NCBI RefSeq assembly: GCF_004359215.1
Contig: NC_090623.1
Location: 1,317,627 to 1,381,626 of the forward strand
Source: Bremia lactucae
Lineage: Eukaryota > Oomycota > Peronosporomycetes > Peronosporales > Peronosporaceae
DNA length: 64,000 nucleotides
Direction of reading: 5' to 3'
Under the pieces are notes generated by a model, which made no database searches, had not been told where the DNA came from, and saw only the letters and a list, made by a program, of their open reading frames with translations. Of the stretch, positions 10,293 through 19,960 are shown piece after piece. Made by a program: the position numbers and the translations under genes. How positions within the stretch are numbered: the first letter of the stretch is position 1; every line of letters starts with the position of its first letter.

Positions 10293-11255
10293 ATGCAAGC
10301 TTGGAGTGCGTTCATTCGCAATGTCAAAGACATTGGACGCGAAGCTTGGCTTCAAAAACTTAACGCGAATCGCGTTAAATTTGAGAAAAGAACTCCAACC
10401 GGTGCAAAGTATGAATTGCATTGGTTGTCACGTGAGGCTGGGCTTCCATGCCTCACGTGGGGTGATCCCTGTCCGTGTTGTGTAGACAACTCGAAGAGGG
10501 TAAAAGGGGATGTCTATTCCCTTTCTTCGCCCTGGGGAAGGGCTCGCATCTCTATTGAGATGCGTGACGCGATTGACGTTTTGCAATCGATTTACAAGCG
10601 CCAGGGGCGCGTGTTTTCCAATGGACCTTCTGAACCATCGGGTGGGTATCGTCATACTGACGGACGAGGCCCTCAACGTCAGCAATCAGCTGTGAACGAG
10701 GCTCCCAGCTGTCATGCGAAGGTAGATAACCACGTCAGCGAACAAGATAACTCGTTCGCTGCCCCTTCACATCACGGTGGTTCTGGATACGTTCCACAAG
10801 GGAACGTTGACCACCGTGGGAATCCACCGATGGTTTTGGTGGAGGAGGGAAAATTAGATCCGAACCGTATGTCGGATCTAATGTCGAAGATCGACAAAAT
10901 CGATCACTTCCTCCATGATTTGGAGGAGGGACTTGACCACGAGCGCGGCAAGCGTCGCTCGTTGGAGCAGACGGTGCAGGCTCGTCATATCGAGCGGTTG
11001 GAAGACCGTTCAAAGAGTGCGTACTCCATGTTGGAGTACGAGCGAAAGTACTATGCTGTTCGCGATGAACTGTCGTCAGCTCATCGTAGTTTCGAGGATA
11101 TTCGGAACCGGCATGAGAAACTTCCGGTTCAACATGAGAACCTGGTTCGCGATCACAAGAATATTTTGGGGATTCTTGAAAAGGGTGGTCAAATCCGTCC
11201 TCGGAAGAAGCCGCGTTCTGATGGTACGAGCGGAGCCGACCAACGTAAAACGTAG
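10293..11255 (+). CDS. Antisense coiled-coil ORF of E-type gypsy (aORF-E, 320 aa)
   Basis: An open frame of 320 codons on the strand opposite pol. The N-terminal 110 residues hold a compact region with a CPCC cluster. Residues 110-190 are Ser/Gly/His-rich and probably disordered. Residues about 195-300 are strongly helical, Glu/Arg/Lys-rich and predicted coiled coil (for example LEDRSKSAYSMLEYERKYY and HENLVRDHKNILGIL). The last 20 residues are basic (RPRKKPRSD). The true start is probably upstream, in the decayed part near 9770; 10293 is the first Met of the open segment. The 3' half lies antisense to integrase tail and chromodomain codons. Homologues are at 14206-15310 and 28990-29245. The function is unknown; it could also be a chance shadow frame, but its length, conservation and non-overlapping 5' part argue against that. 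Confidence 0.6.
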   Translation: MQAWSAFIRNVKDIGREAWLQKLNANRVKFEKRTPTGAKYELHWLSREAGLPCLTWGDPCPCCVDNSKRVKGDVYSLSSPWGRARISIEMRDAIDVLQSIYKRQGRVFSNGPSEPSGGYRHTDGRGPQRQQSAVNEAPSCHAKVDNHVSEQDNSFAAPSHHGGSGYVPQGNVDHRGNPPMVLVEEGKLDPNRMSDLMSKIDKIDHFLHDLEEGLDHERGKRRSLEQTVQARHIERLEDRSKSAYSMLEYERKYYAVRDELSSAHRSFEDIRNRHEKLPVQHENLVRDHKNILGILEKGGQIRPRKKPRSDGTSGADQRKT

Positions 11256-11358
11256 GATGCGTTCGCATCCTACGTGGCGATTGTATTGTGTACGCATTGC
11301 CTCTTCGATGCAGTACACGGAAAGGCCCAATGAACTTGGGTAGTAGTTTACTGCTACC
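10640..11358 (-). pseudogene. E-type gypsy integrase C-terminus and chromodomain
   Basis: The minus strand is open over 10735-11268. It begins with a GPY/F-type segment (HPTFYVGRLRSYH), continues through a Ser/Pro-rich linker, and enters a chromodomain (LVERIQNHRxxxGQRTSYLVR). There the expected Trp codon is TGA at 10735-10737. Reading through, RGYxPSHDSWEPRSQL and a C-terminal helix follow to about 10640. One nonsense change therefore truncates the chromodomain. Upstream integrase is lost in the N run at 11359. The whole stretch lies opposite the 320-codon ORF. Confidence 0.82.
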
Positions 11359-11458
11359 NNNNNNNNNNNNNNNNNNNNNNNNNNNNNNNNNNNNNNNNNN
11401 NNNNNNNNNNNNNNNNNNNNNNNNNNNNNNNNNNNNNNNNNNNNNNNNNNNNNNNNNN
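11359..11458. other. Assembly gap (100 N)
   Basis: Exactly 100 N, the conventional size for a gap of unknown length. It separates E-type integrase sequence from an L1 LTR in the other orientation, so adjacency is not proven. Confidence 0.95.
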
Positions 11459-11641
11459 ACTGTTTACTCTTAACCCACTTTAAAGCAAGTATATACAGGA
11501 GAGTCTTCCTCTGCACCTACTTGTGTAAGTGGAGTGACGTGAGGCACCACTCGCACTGACGCAGTGCGAAGTGGACTTGTACTGAATCAGTGCGAAGTGG
11601 ACTTGTACTGAATCAGTACAAGTCAGTAGTGCCCCGTTACA
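11459..11641 (+). repeat. L1-type LTR, 3' part
   Basis: This ends in GCCCCGTTACA and matches in reverse complement the LTRs starting at 49452 and 52520. It contains a 26-bp tandem duplication around 11562-11613. No primer-binding site follows, so it is either a solo LTR or an end truncated by the gap. Confidence 0.65.
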
Positions 11642-11990
11642 TAAGTACACTATGTATACCTAAGGGGATGTCAATTACTTAAGTCATTTAATTTTACCTA
11701 CCACTTGGGTGTGATTCATATTGTGACCCACCCTTGTGTATGTGATGTCCCTGAGGGCATTCATATTAGCGGGGATGACGCTCGTCGTCATCCGTTACGC
11801 GAGGTATCTAGAAAAATATGCTAGCAATACATATTAGGGATTATCGATAGAAATGACATTTTAGGATTGGTTAAAAGTAGGAATTAAATTCAAAACGATT
11901 AAATATGTCAGTCTGAAAAACTACTTCCTACTTGATAAGTGCACACGAGTAGCCGAATTACCGCTCCGGTGACAAAACGTATATCAAAGT
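11642..11990 (+). repeat. L2-type LTR fragment, inverted relative to the other L2 copies
   Basis: The whole stretch reads as the reverse complement of the L2 LTR: inverted tatgtgatg block, the short atgacg palindrome near 11780, and the facing aaactacttcctacttg block near 11920. It directly abuts the L1 LTR end and then family A LTR sequence. It seems to have been the target of one or both insertions. Confidence 0.65.
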
Positions 11991-11994
11991 ACTT

Positions 11995-12467
11995 TGGAAT
12001 GGGGCACACATTAGTTGAAGAACTGTTGTTGTGAAACATTTACTTTATGGGCAAATATCCTATTATCATATTCTAAAATAGTAAATTACTTAGATCCCAT
12101 TTAGTATCGGTAGCAAAATGTGGTCGCCGCCAGATTTTATATCTGGCGGCCGAAATCTAAATTAGCTAGAGTAAGATATTAAATTTAAATAATTAAATAA
12201 AATTCACTGACATTTTCATCATAAAGGGTCTAGTGTCTTCATAAGGCTTGCACATTGATCTGTGAGAGATAGAAGCCTTTTTGAGGTACATACTCTCGGG
12301 CACTAGTTGCCACTTAGTTCTACCAACCCCTGAATTCCTTGAACTAGAATTCAATAAGCTTTAATAACTTGCCTTGAGTTGTTGAACCCATAAGTGCTAT
12401 AGAACTAAGAGACTCTTTGAGTCTAAAAGTCATCCTCTGACTTTAGGAGCAAGGTAGCTCCGCAAAA
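11995..12467 (+). repeat. Family A gypsy 5' LTR
   Basis: About 473 bp matching 52960-53434 and 60665-61150. It starts TGGAATGGGG (TGTAATGGGG in the solo copy) and contains the conserved hairpin at 12126-12150. A 2-nt spacer and a primer-binding site follow. Confidence 0.8.
12126..12150. promoter_or_regulatory. Conserved GC-rich hairpin in family A LTR
   Basis: Perfect 10-bp arms gccgccagat / atctggcggc around a 5-nt loop. The same stem with a different 4-nt loop is at 53080-53103 and 60798-60821. It could act in RNA 3' end formation or as a protein site; no function is demonstrated. Confidence 0.6.
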
Positions 12468-12469
12468 CC

Positions 12470-12483
12470 TGGTAGCACTCGTA
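12470..12483 (+). promoter_or_regulatory. Primer-binding site of element A
   Basis: TGGTAGCACTCGTA starts 2 nt after the LTR end. The first eight bases match the complement of a CTGCTACCA-type tRNA 3' end, as in many initiator tRNA-Met. The tRNA assignment is inference. Confidence 0.55.
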
Positions 12484-12529
12484 TCTACGCCTGAGTCTTT
12501 GTAAGTCTACTAAGCCTTCACTGAAATGG

Positions 12530-13962
12530 AAGAGTTTTCAGAGCTTTAAATAACGCAACACACAGCGTATGGCAAGCGCAAAAAACTTTGTTTGGGCTTG
12601 AGTCATCATACCCGAGGGACCAGAGGTCCTGCTACAAGGCTTGAATTCTTCATGTGATATGATAGATTCCAAATTGAACAAATTCAGGATCACCTTACGG
12701 CATCTATACCAACTCGGTACATCTCTATACCTTATTCAGAGCCTAAGGCTCGCCCTTTAGTTGTCAATTTAAATTGAGGGAAATGAGGGAAATGAGGGAG
12801 AATTCCTCCTTTTTCAGACTTAGCAGATGGAAATTTCCATTGACTCCGCCTTGTTCGTAACAGAACGGCAAAAGGTGGCTATGGTCATTTCCGAACTCGG
12901 AGGTAGAGCCATGGAGTGAGCACCATCGTTCATCACGTCCATTAACGACGCCTTTTCTTCGTGGCATTCGCTGTAAAACAGAAAATGACCAGCATGTTTG
13001 CACCGCCTTATTTGGCTTTTCGCATGTTGTCGCGGCTCACAGCGACTCGACATGGTAAACGAACCCTTAGGGAATAAGTAAGAGTAAGAACTCTCATTGC
13101 ATGAATGCATCAAGACCCGGTGCAAGAAGCAATTGTCGTATCAGTTTTCTTGTAGGTCTCAATGAGGGCGGTGCCCGGACGGAATTATTCTGATCTCATT
13201 CTGCTACTTTCAAAGATGCAGTTGCCATAGTGCCACGCGCTGAGTTCGACTTTACGTCTGCTCGCGTTAGCACGCATGTTTACCGAACAAGCTCTTTGAG
13301 CACATGGGGTGCCGTCTAAATAGACCAGAACATATGGATCTAAGCCTCGTTGGGGAAGGAGGAGAGGCGTATTCAGGCTGTGGAATAGCATAAAACAACC
13401 GTAGATGTTATATGGTTATATGTGCGGAAGCACGAATAGCAGCATTTGCGTCCGACCTGTACCCTGCGAAATACGCGTAAAGCCCGAAAGAGCACCAATC
13501 CGACCAGTACTATAATCTGATACGTTGCGGGAAAACGTCGATGTCCACAAGGTGCGGGGCACTTTTCTAGGTAAGACCTAGGCTCTGTTGAACCTATAGG
13601 AGGTGAGAGTAAACAGGACCTAGCCCCAATTAGCTCGGTGTGTACTGGCACGAGCGTGAGCACAAGACTGGATTATAAGTCGCTCAAGCGACTGTGAAGG
13701 GCTTTGATAAGCCATGGTCAATTTTGATTGACTCATGATCGTCTTGCGATTATGCTCGACGTCTTTCCTGTGAGGGAAATTATTAGTACGTTGAGGCCCA
13801 AGCGCATGAAAGTGAACAATCACTGTTCGCTTAGCGACTGTACCTCGTGTTACTGCTCCTAAAGTTCCGTTGAACTTAGGTATAAAGTTTCTGGACTTTG
13901 ACAGTGCGAAACGTTGTCTCGTCCTTGATTTGGATTCGAGATATGATCTCATCCTTGGTGTG
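12530..13962 (+). pseudogene. Element A gag and start of protease (5' half)
   Basis: Homologous throughout to the better copy at 53495-54990. The ATG region near 12531 (MEE...) is followed by decayed gag. There is a deletion before 12770, and the CCHC region near 13400-13460 has lost key residues. The protease follows from about 13690 with WSILIDS-like codons and ends at RYDLILG near 13955. Element C is inserted exactly within the protease at 13963, and the rest of element A resumes at about 22460. Stops and frameshifts are frequent. Confidence 0.75.
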
Positions 13963-14201
13963 TGTATCAGGGCACCTTTCACTAGTACTGATTAGTACTA
14001 GTAAACCTTACACTGATTACAGTGTAGGAAGGATGCCTCGAAACTTCACGTACACAAGAGTATGAGAAAGGTTTCTTAGTGTCAAAGGTAATTCAAACGA
14101 TTTGAATAAGGGAGAAGTATAATTGTAATAATATATTTAGCTTTCTACGTAACGATCTTCTATCTGCCTATGAACTTATTATATTAATATCGAACTAAGT
14201 A
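13963..14201 (-). repeat. Family C 3' LTR, truncated
   Basis: About 239 bp matching the first half (plus-strand view) of the LTR at 21984-22453. Both begin TGTAxCxGGGCACC and share a palindromic tacactgat block. The remaining 230 bp of LTR is missing, and the antisense ORF sequence starts directly, so one deletion removed the rest of the LTR and perhaps the ORF start codon. Confidence 0.75.
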
Positions 14202-14205
14202 GCTG

Positions 14206-15310
14206 TCAGTAAGGCAAATGTTTCAGTAGACGCTAATGCGTCTGCCGTGGAGGATACGTCACCTCCTACTTCTGTTGGAGGTAACTGGGGTATGTCAGCT
14301 GTTGATGACATTGCAGGTGACGGTGACAAATCACCTGCTACACCAATTGTAGGTGACTGAACCAAGTCACCGCCTGTTTTAATGGTCTGGTATGACCAAC
14401 GATCAATATCATATTGCTTCGTTTGACTCAGCTAGGCTTCTCAAGCCTAGGGCGGGGATGAAACGGAAATCTTATCGATGCTTTTTCATCCGGCATCGGT
14501 GGTACACTTGCAAACGGGCAGAGGATGTCAAACCTTTGTTCCAAGCTTTGCCAGCCTTTGTACAGCGTATACAAAAAAATAGGCCGTGAGGTCTGGCTTG
14601 ACAAGCTAAACGCTTTCCGTGAACGATTCGAATAACGGACTGTAGTCGATGCACGCTATAAGCTGAACCATTTGTCTAAAGATGAAGAGATTTCTTGCCT
14701 CTCGTGAGGGGACTCATGCCATGCTGTTTTAAGGGTGCAAGTCATGCCCCTAAGGAAGCATTTTCCTGGAAGATCCTGATTGGGGGACGCTCATCTCTTA
14801 CGAAATTCGTCAAGGAATTGAAAACCTTCAATCCTTTTACGAGCGCGGAAAGCGCGCTAGTTGGGAACGAAATTCTCAACTATCATGCGAAGATGGATAC
14901 CCTCGCCAACGAACGGTATAACTCGCTTGAATTCCCTTCACATCACAGTGTTTCGAGAAGCTTTAAACTAGAAAACGCTTGTCCCCACTCGAATCCGCTA
15001 ATGGATGTGGTGGGGGAGGAAAAACCGGTGACGGTTGATAATGTTTCTCGTGACCAGATGTCACATTGAGCGCAAGTTGCGACTGATCAACTGGCAAACG
15101 AAACGACGCATCAGTCACTATGAGCTGGTGACAGCTCGTCAGAACTTCTCTTCCTTGGAGGAAAGAGTGGATCGTCTAATTCATGAGAACCAGACTTTGT
15201 CCCGAAACCAAAAGGCTTTGGCTCGGGACCATTAGGATTTGGCTGATGCCCTAGCCATTTTAGTGTAATCCGGAATCGGAAGAAGCCTCGTGTTGACAGT
15301 ACGGGCGGAG
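14206..15310 (+). pseudogene. Antisense ORF of family C (aORF-C), decayed
   Basis: The plus-strand frames are homologous to 10234-11255. An acidic Ser/Pro/Asp N-terminal block (VEDTSPPTSVGG) lies at 14210-14360. A block with REVWLDKLNAFRERFE-like codons is near 14590-14640. A coiled-coil segment at 15060-15235 includes LEERVDRLIHENQTLSRNQKALARDH, and basic codons follow to about 15310. Several frameshifts and stops are present. It abuts the 3' LTR as in the B/E family and runs opposite the 3' end of element C pol. Confidence 0.5.
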
Positions 15311-15329
15311 ACGCCGAACATAAAACGTA

Positions 15330-16460
15330 CGATGCGTACGCTACCTACGAGGCAGCTCGATCATGTACGCATTGCCTTGGCGATGTAGTACACGATACAG
15401 GCCAATATACCTGGGCAGTAATTTATTACTACGCGCTTTCGTACTAAGTTTTGGTAGATTTACCGTAGACAGTAGGACAAGGTCGTTATTATTAAATGAA
15501 AGTATGTTTGCTCTTCCATTTTTGTCAGAGTTCTGTTCCGTCGGCCCACCGCATCAGCGATGGAATCTTGTACGAAACGGACCATTGCTTTCTGCTGACT
15601 CGGTTTTATTTTTGTTTTTAGTGCCACCGATTTTCACTGCGGAGATATCAATCTGCTTCATTATTGAGAGTGTTATCGCTGTCATTAATAATATTGTTTT
15701 TGGTGCTGAGTCTTTCAGCATCGTTGCCAAAGTCAGTAATAGCATCATTGTTATTACTGAGTTTGTCCACTTCACTGTTTATTAAATCAATGTTGGTATC
15801 CTTCGCATTTATATTGGGCCAATGCGTGATGAGTAAGAGCTAGAAGATTCTTTGCTCGAGCGAGTCCCTCCCCCCCCGATAAAGAATTACTTTCAAACAG
15901 GGTAGATATACGTGGGTGGCGTAAGCCATTCACAAAAAAACGGTGAATGCTTTGTAAAAGCATATACTGAATTATTAATGGCAAATTCTAGTATCGGCAA
16001 GAACTCGCTCTAACTCTTAAACGAGTGAACATGTTCACGAAGTATCTCTTCGAGAATACGGTTTGCACGCTCTGTGACAATCTCTTTCAGGATGATCAGA
16101 AGTTGACATTTTTAACTGTGTTCCAAGTGACTTGAACACAGTTAACCAAAATTCCGCCGTGATTCTAGGGTCTTGAAATTGAGACCAGTTTACCGGGAAA
16201 CCCATGGAATCGAAATATTGTGTCAACAAAGCCACGAGAACAGCATTTGGCTGTGATCGAATATAGGACGGCAGCCAGATGTACCATCTTGCTAAAACGA
16301 TCAAAGAAAACAAGAATACCGTTATTGTTGTGGTTGCCTTCGGGGATTTCGAAGACGAAGTCCATAGATAGGGACTGCCAACACTTTACCGGAACAGGCA
16401 GAAGTTGGAACGGAGTACGTGAAGAAGCACTAGACTTTATTCGTTGACCAACTTCGCAAT
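15330..16460 (-). pseudogene. Element C integrase
   Basis: The minus strand shows the integrase core: MDFVFEIP and VFFDRFSKMVHLA at 16260-16365, then QDPRITAEFW and LKMSTSDHPE at 16035-16200. In this copy the usual SDRDPRF motif reads as FQDPRIT, and the DGQxER motif is scrambled by a shift. The post-core linker with GLARAKNLLALTHHA lies at 15787-15984, and the GPY/F area is recognisable only weakly to about 15330. It is non-functional. Confidence 0.72.
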
Positions 16461-16479
16461 CAGGTATTTACTTGCGGAC

Positions 16480-18342
16480 AAAATCATACTGGCGTGGCCA
16501 GTAGAAGTCGCGACTTATCGTGAGATAAGTCTTCTCACGTCCACGGTGACCACTTATTGATGCATTGTGACACTCAAACATGATGCGTAATCACAAATTA
16601 TTATGAGCGGGGTCGATAACACGAGGTGTGTCGCCAGCAATAACTGTATAATAGATCAAACCACTGCGTGTTGTTTATCGATCTGTTGAGGACCAATATT
16701 GTTGGGACCGATTCCAAAGGTTTACCATCAACCCTTTAAGAGACTTATCTTCTTGATAAGCTCTTCTAACATCGTGAAGTAATTTTGATGACGGAACACC
16801 TATTGTTGCAACAGTGGCCTTATGCTATGTTGATTTGCGCAGCCGGCTCAAACTCGGGCGGCGCGAAAGGGCATAACCGCCTACGCTAAGTCGTCCTGGT
16901 TAATACTTCACGTAGAAATTTATCCTGCGAAGAAAAATAACCATCTCGCCATTCTTTGCGAGAGCTGTGGACTGCTTACGGCCGTGCGTAAAGACGCATG
17001 GTCCGTTTATACATTGAACGGTCTATCTCTAAAGAGATAGACCCTAAACTTAGCCAGTGCATATTTCATGGCAAGGAGCTCCTTGTTATGCACCGAATAG
17101 TTGTGTTCAGCTGGTTGAAGCTGACGCGATTAATAACAGATGACGCACTCTGCGCTGTCTGTGTCGTATTACAGTAACACACCAAGTTTACAAAATCGCT
17201 GGCGTCACAGACCACATTAAATGGTCGGTCTTGGTCCGCAATCGCCAGGATTGGCAATTGCATCAAGCTTTGCTTAAAACATCCAAAGGAACGCTGACAG
17301 TCAGTGTTCCCTGACCACTTCGGATTTTTCTTCAACAAGGAAGAAATATGTACTGTCATATCGGCAATTACGTGAGTATACCCTGCTAAGCTGATAAACT
17401 TTCGAAGTCTCTTGACATCGACTGACACAGGCCAATTTGTTATCCCTTGAGCTTTTCCAGATCCTGGCTTGCACCGTGTTTACCCACGATGCACCCAAGA
17501 AGTGGTATTTCGCTTGCAGCGAATATACACTTCTTGAGATTTGCATTCAATACTCGTGCTTTCGCATAAGTGTAAGAACCTGACGAACGTGAGTTTTGAG
17601 AACTTCCACGTCCGTCTCTTTCCGTCCACGGCACGGCTATGGTTGAATACATCGTCAAAAGAATTCGGTGAGAATTCTTGCACCGGTCTCAACAGATTCG
17701 TTACGCATCTGTTAAATGTTGCAGGGGTGTTACTAAGCCTTTGTGGCACTACTAGCCATTCCCAGATCATCCCACTAGGAGTGCTCACTGCTGTGTACGG
17801 GATGTCCCGTTCACGCATCAGGATCTAATAAAATCCATTATCAGATCCGTCGAGTGCCTTTTTTCTTAGGCAGCTCTCACGGTACTGATTCAAAGAAGAC
17901 ATCATGAATTCTGTTAAATCTCTTTATAAAGGGTTTTCTTCAATGACTCTCAGGATTGGGACGTAAAACTTTCAATCCGAGTCTTCTCATCGAGGACACT
18001 TCGTCCATCGATGAGCTACTGAGAACCCGTTCGTTCTCAACACGTGTCATTGCCGATCGAATATCGGCCACGTAGTTGTCATCTGTGACAAGAACGCAAA
18101 TCTGCTTGACTTTACCACTACACAGATCACGCAAGAACCATTTAGGTTCTACCGTTGGCAAAATAATTATCTCCGAATGTAACTTCTGAGGCGCTATTAG
18201 ATTAAGAGTATAAGCGCCTACATTTTTAGTACAATTGTTTACTAATAAATTTATCGTCTCAGCTTTCTCTTAATAACTTTTTTCCAAAGGTACCTGGGAA
18301 CCTTTGACCACAGATTTTGGGGTCTTATTCCCACAGATTCTT
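16480..18342 (-). pseudogene. Element C RT, RNase H and protease-RT linker
   Basis: RT palm at 17480-17818 has YTAVSTPSGMIWEWLVVPQ. The catalytic box reads SFDDVF at about 17650. Thumb/connection at 17301-17440 is followed by RNase H at 17066-17260 (FNVVCDASDF) and a tail reaching about 16480. The linker ahead of RT is at 17940-18161. Frameshifts occur between nearly every block. The element runs into the N gap at 18343. Confidence 0.78.
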
Positions 18343-18442
18343 NNNNNNNNNNNNNNNNNNNNNNNNNNNNNNNNNNNNNNNNNNNNNNNNNNNNNNNNNN
18401 NNNNNNNNNNNNNNNNNNNNNNNNNNNNNNNNNNNNNNNNNN
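18343..18442. other. Assembly gap (100 N)
   Basis: A 100-N gap at the junction between element C and an oppositely oriented B-type fragment. The nesting on this side is therefore not directly seen. Confidence 0.95.
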
Positions 18443-19960
18443 GTTGAGGAGCAATCCTTCAACAGTGCCTCGGCGGCAGCTTGGTATAAGCCGTCGGCCG
18501 AAAGGACAGATGCCACTCCTATGGAGTTGGGCAATACAGACGTGGTCTGTTATAAATGCGGCAAGCGCGGCCATATGATGGCCCGCTGCTGAGCCAGGGT
18601 CCCTGCTGGAGCGAAGACGCCCAGCAAGAGGACTCCCTACCCAGAGGGCGATGGCAGAAACCAGCGTATGAGACGCATGAGCTCTGCATCGACCACTGAG
18701 GGGTCAGGAATTGCAAGAGCGCAGTAGGGGCGGGATGCCCTACTGACGCGGACTCTGAAGCAAATCTAGATTAGAGTTGTGGAAAAAATGGGTAGCATGG
18801 TCCTTGAGGTCCTAAAATTTTGGACCTCAACCCTGCTGGTCTATAGTGCTCAAGTAAGAGGCTATGACCAGGTGATGACCCTCCCTAATGGATTTGGGTG
18901 CATCACAAAATTTTGTGAAACTCGCGGCTCTAAGACAGAGGCCAGCGATGTTTTTGTCGCTTTGCCAGGATGGCAAGCGATTAGAGGCGACCGTTCGTTT
19001 AGCGAACTGCGCGCTCGTTAAGTCTGAGGGAGTTTAGGCTGAACTTGCCGTCAACTTAAGTGACTTCTCTTGTAAAGAGAAGTTCACAGTGCTAGGAATG
19101 GAGAGTCCGTATGACCTCATCCTAGGCATGCCATGGTTGGCAAAGTACCAACCATGGATAGACTGGCGTACACGCACAGTTGCGAACTCTACGCAGGACA
19201 CCGGAAAGGATGTGCTCCTGCGAGAGGCGTATGCAACTGATGTCGTGTCGAACACAGTTGAGGGTGCGTTGACGGGATGTCAAACGTCACCAATTCCAAC
19301 CCAGCTCGTGGAGACTGAGGTAGTGAATAGGACGATGACAAGTAGGCATGCGTCCGAATGTCCTACACAGAGCCGAGAGCCTTTGGCAGTAGACGGCTAG
19401 CTTACAAGAAGTCATGCGTCGTATTAATCGGCACAATGCCAACAGCCTGTTGCGGTTGAAAGGGGTGCATTACCCAGAAGTGCAACGGCACCCGCTTCCC
19501 ATAAAAATATCGTGGTAACTAAAAGAACGAGTACCCGAGCAGATTAGGACGATCAAAGGCCCGTCCAAACGAGTGACCTTCGGATCAGTCTCTAATGAAG
19601 AGGACGGGCCTTCGAACGAGGTGTTCGAGGCCGTCAAAGACGAAATTGCGGAGGCATCCTCAGTTGAGGTGCTCCGGCAAGTCTTTAAATCTGCCGAGGA
19701 GATAGTAAATCTCCCGATGTCGTGGGATCTGTTCCTTGCCGAATTAAAGGGAGGAAAGATTCACGAAATGGTCGCATCAATTCCAGAAGAGAACTTGGTG
19801 GACTGTTGCTCGTCGTCCAAAATGGACGAGAGCGTCCTAGAAACGGACAAAAGAAGCGGTACGTTGCTCAAGGCTGGAATGCCTTGAGAGACAGTCCGTT
19901 CTTTGAGGTTTTGTGGAAACGTCGTGATGTGTTTCCGGGGACTATTTCCTCAAGTTTTAT
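18443..19960 (+). pseudogene. B-type gypsy fragment inside element C (gag end, protease, linker)
   Basis: The plus strand carries the end of B-type gag with a CCHC knuckle at about 18549-18590, then a stop where B has Tyr. Protease follows, with its DSGAS region disrupted near 18890 and YDLILGMPW at 19110-19135. The acidic linker before RT at 19573-19887 includes EDGPSNEVFEAVKDEIAE. It stops at about 19960 within the RT N-terminal region, where element C resumes. It retains the linker that elements B and J lack. Confidence 0.78.
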
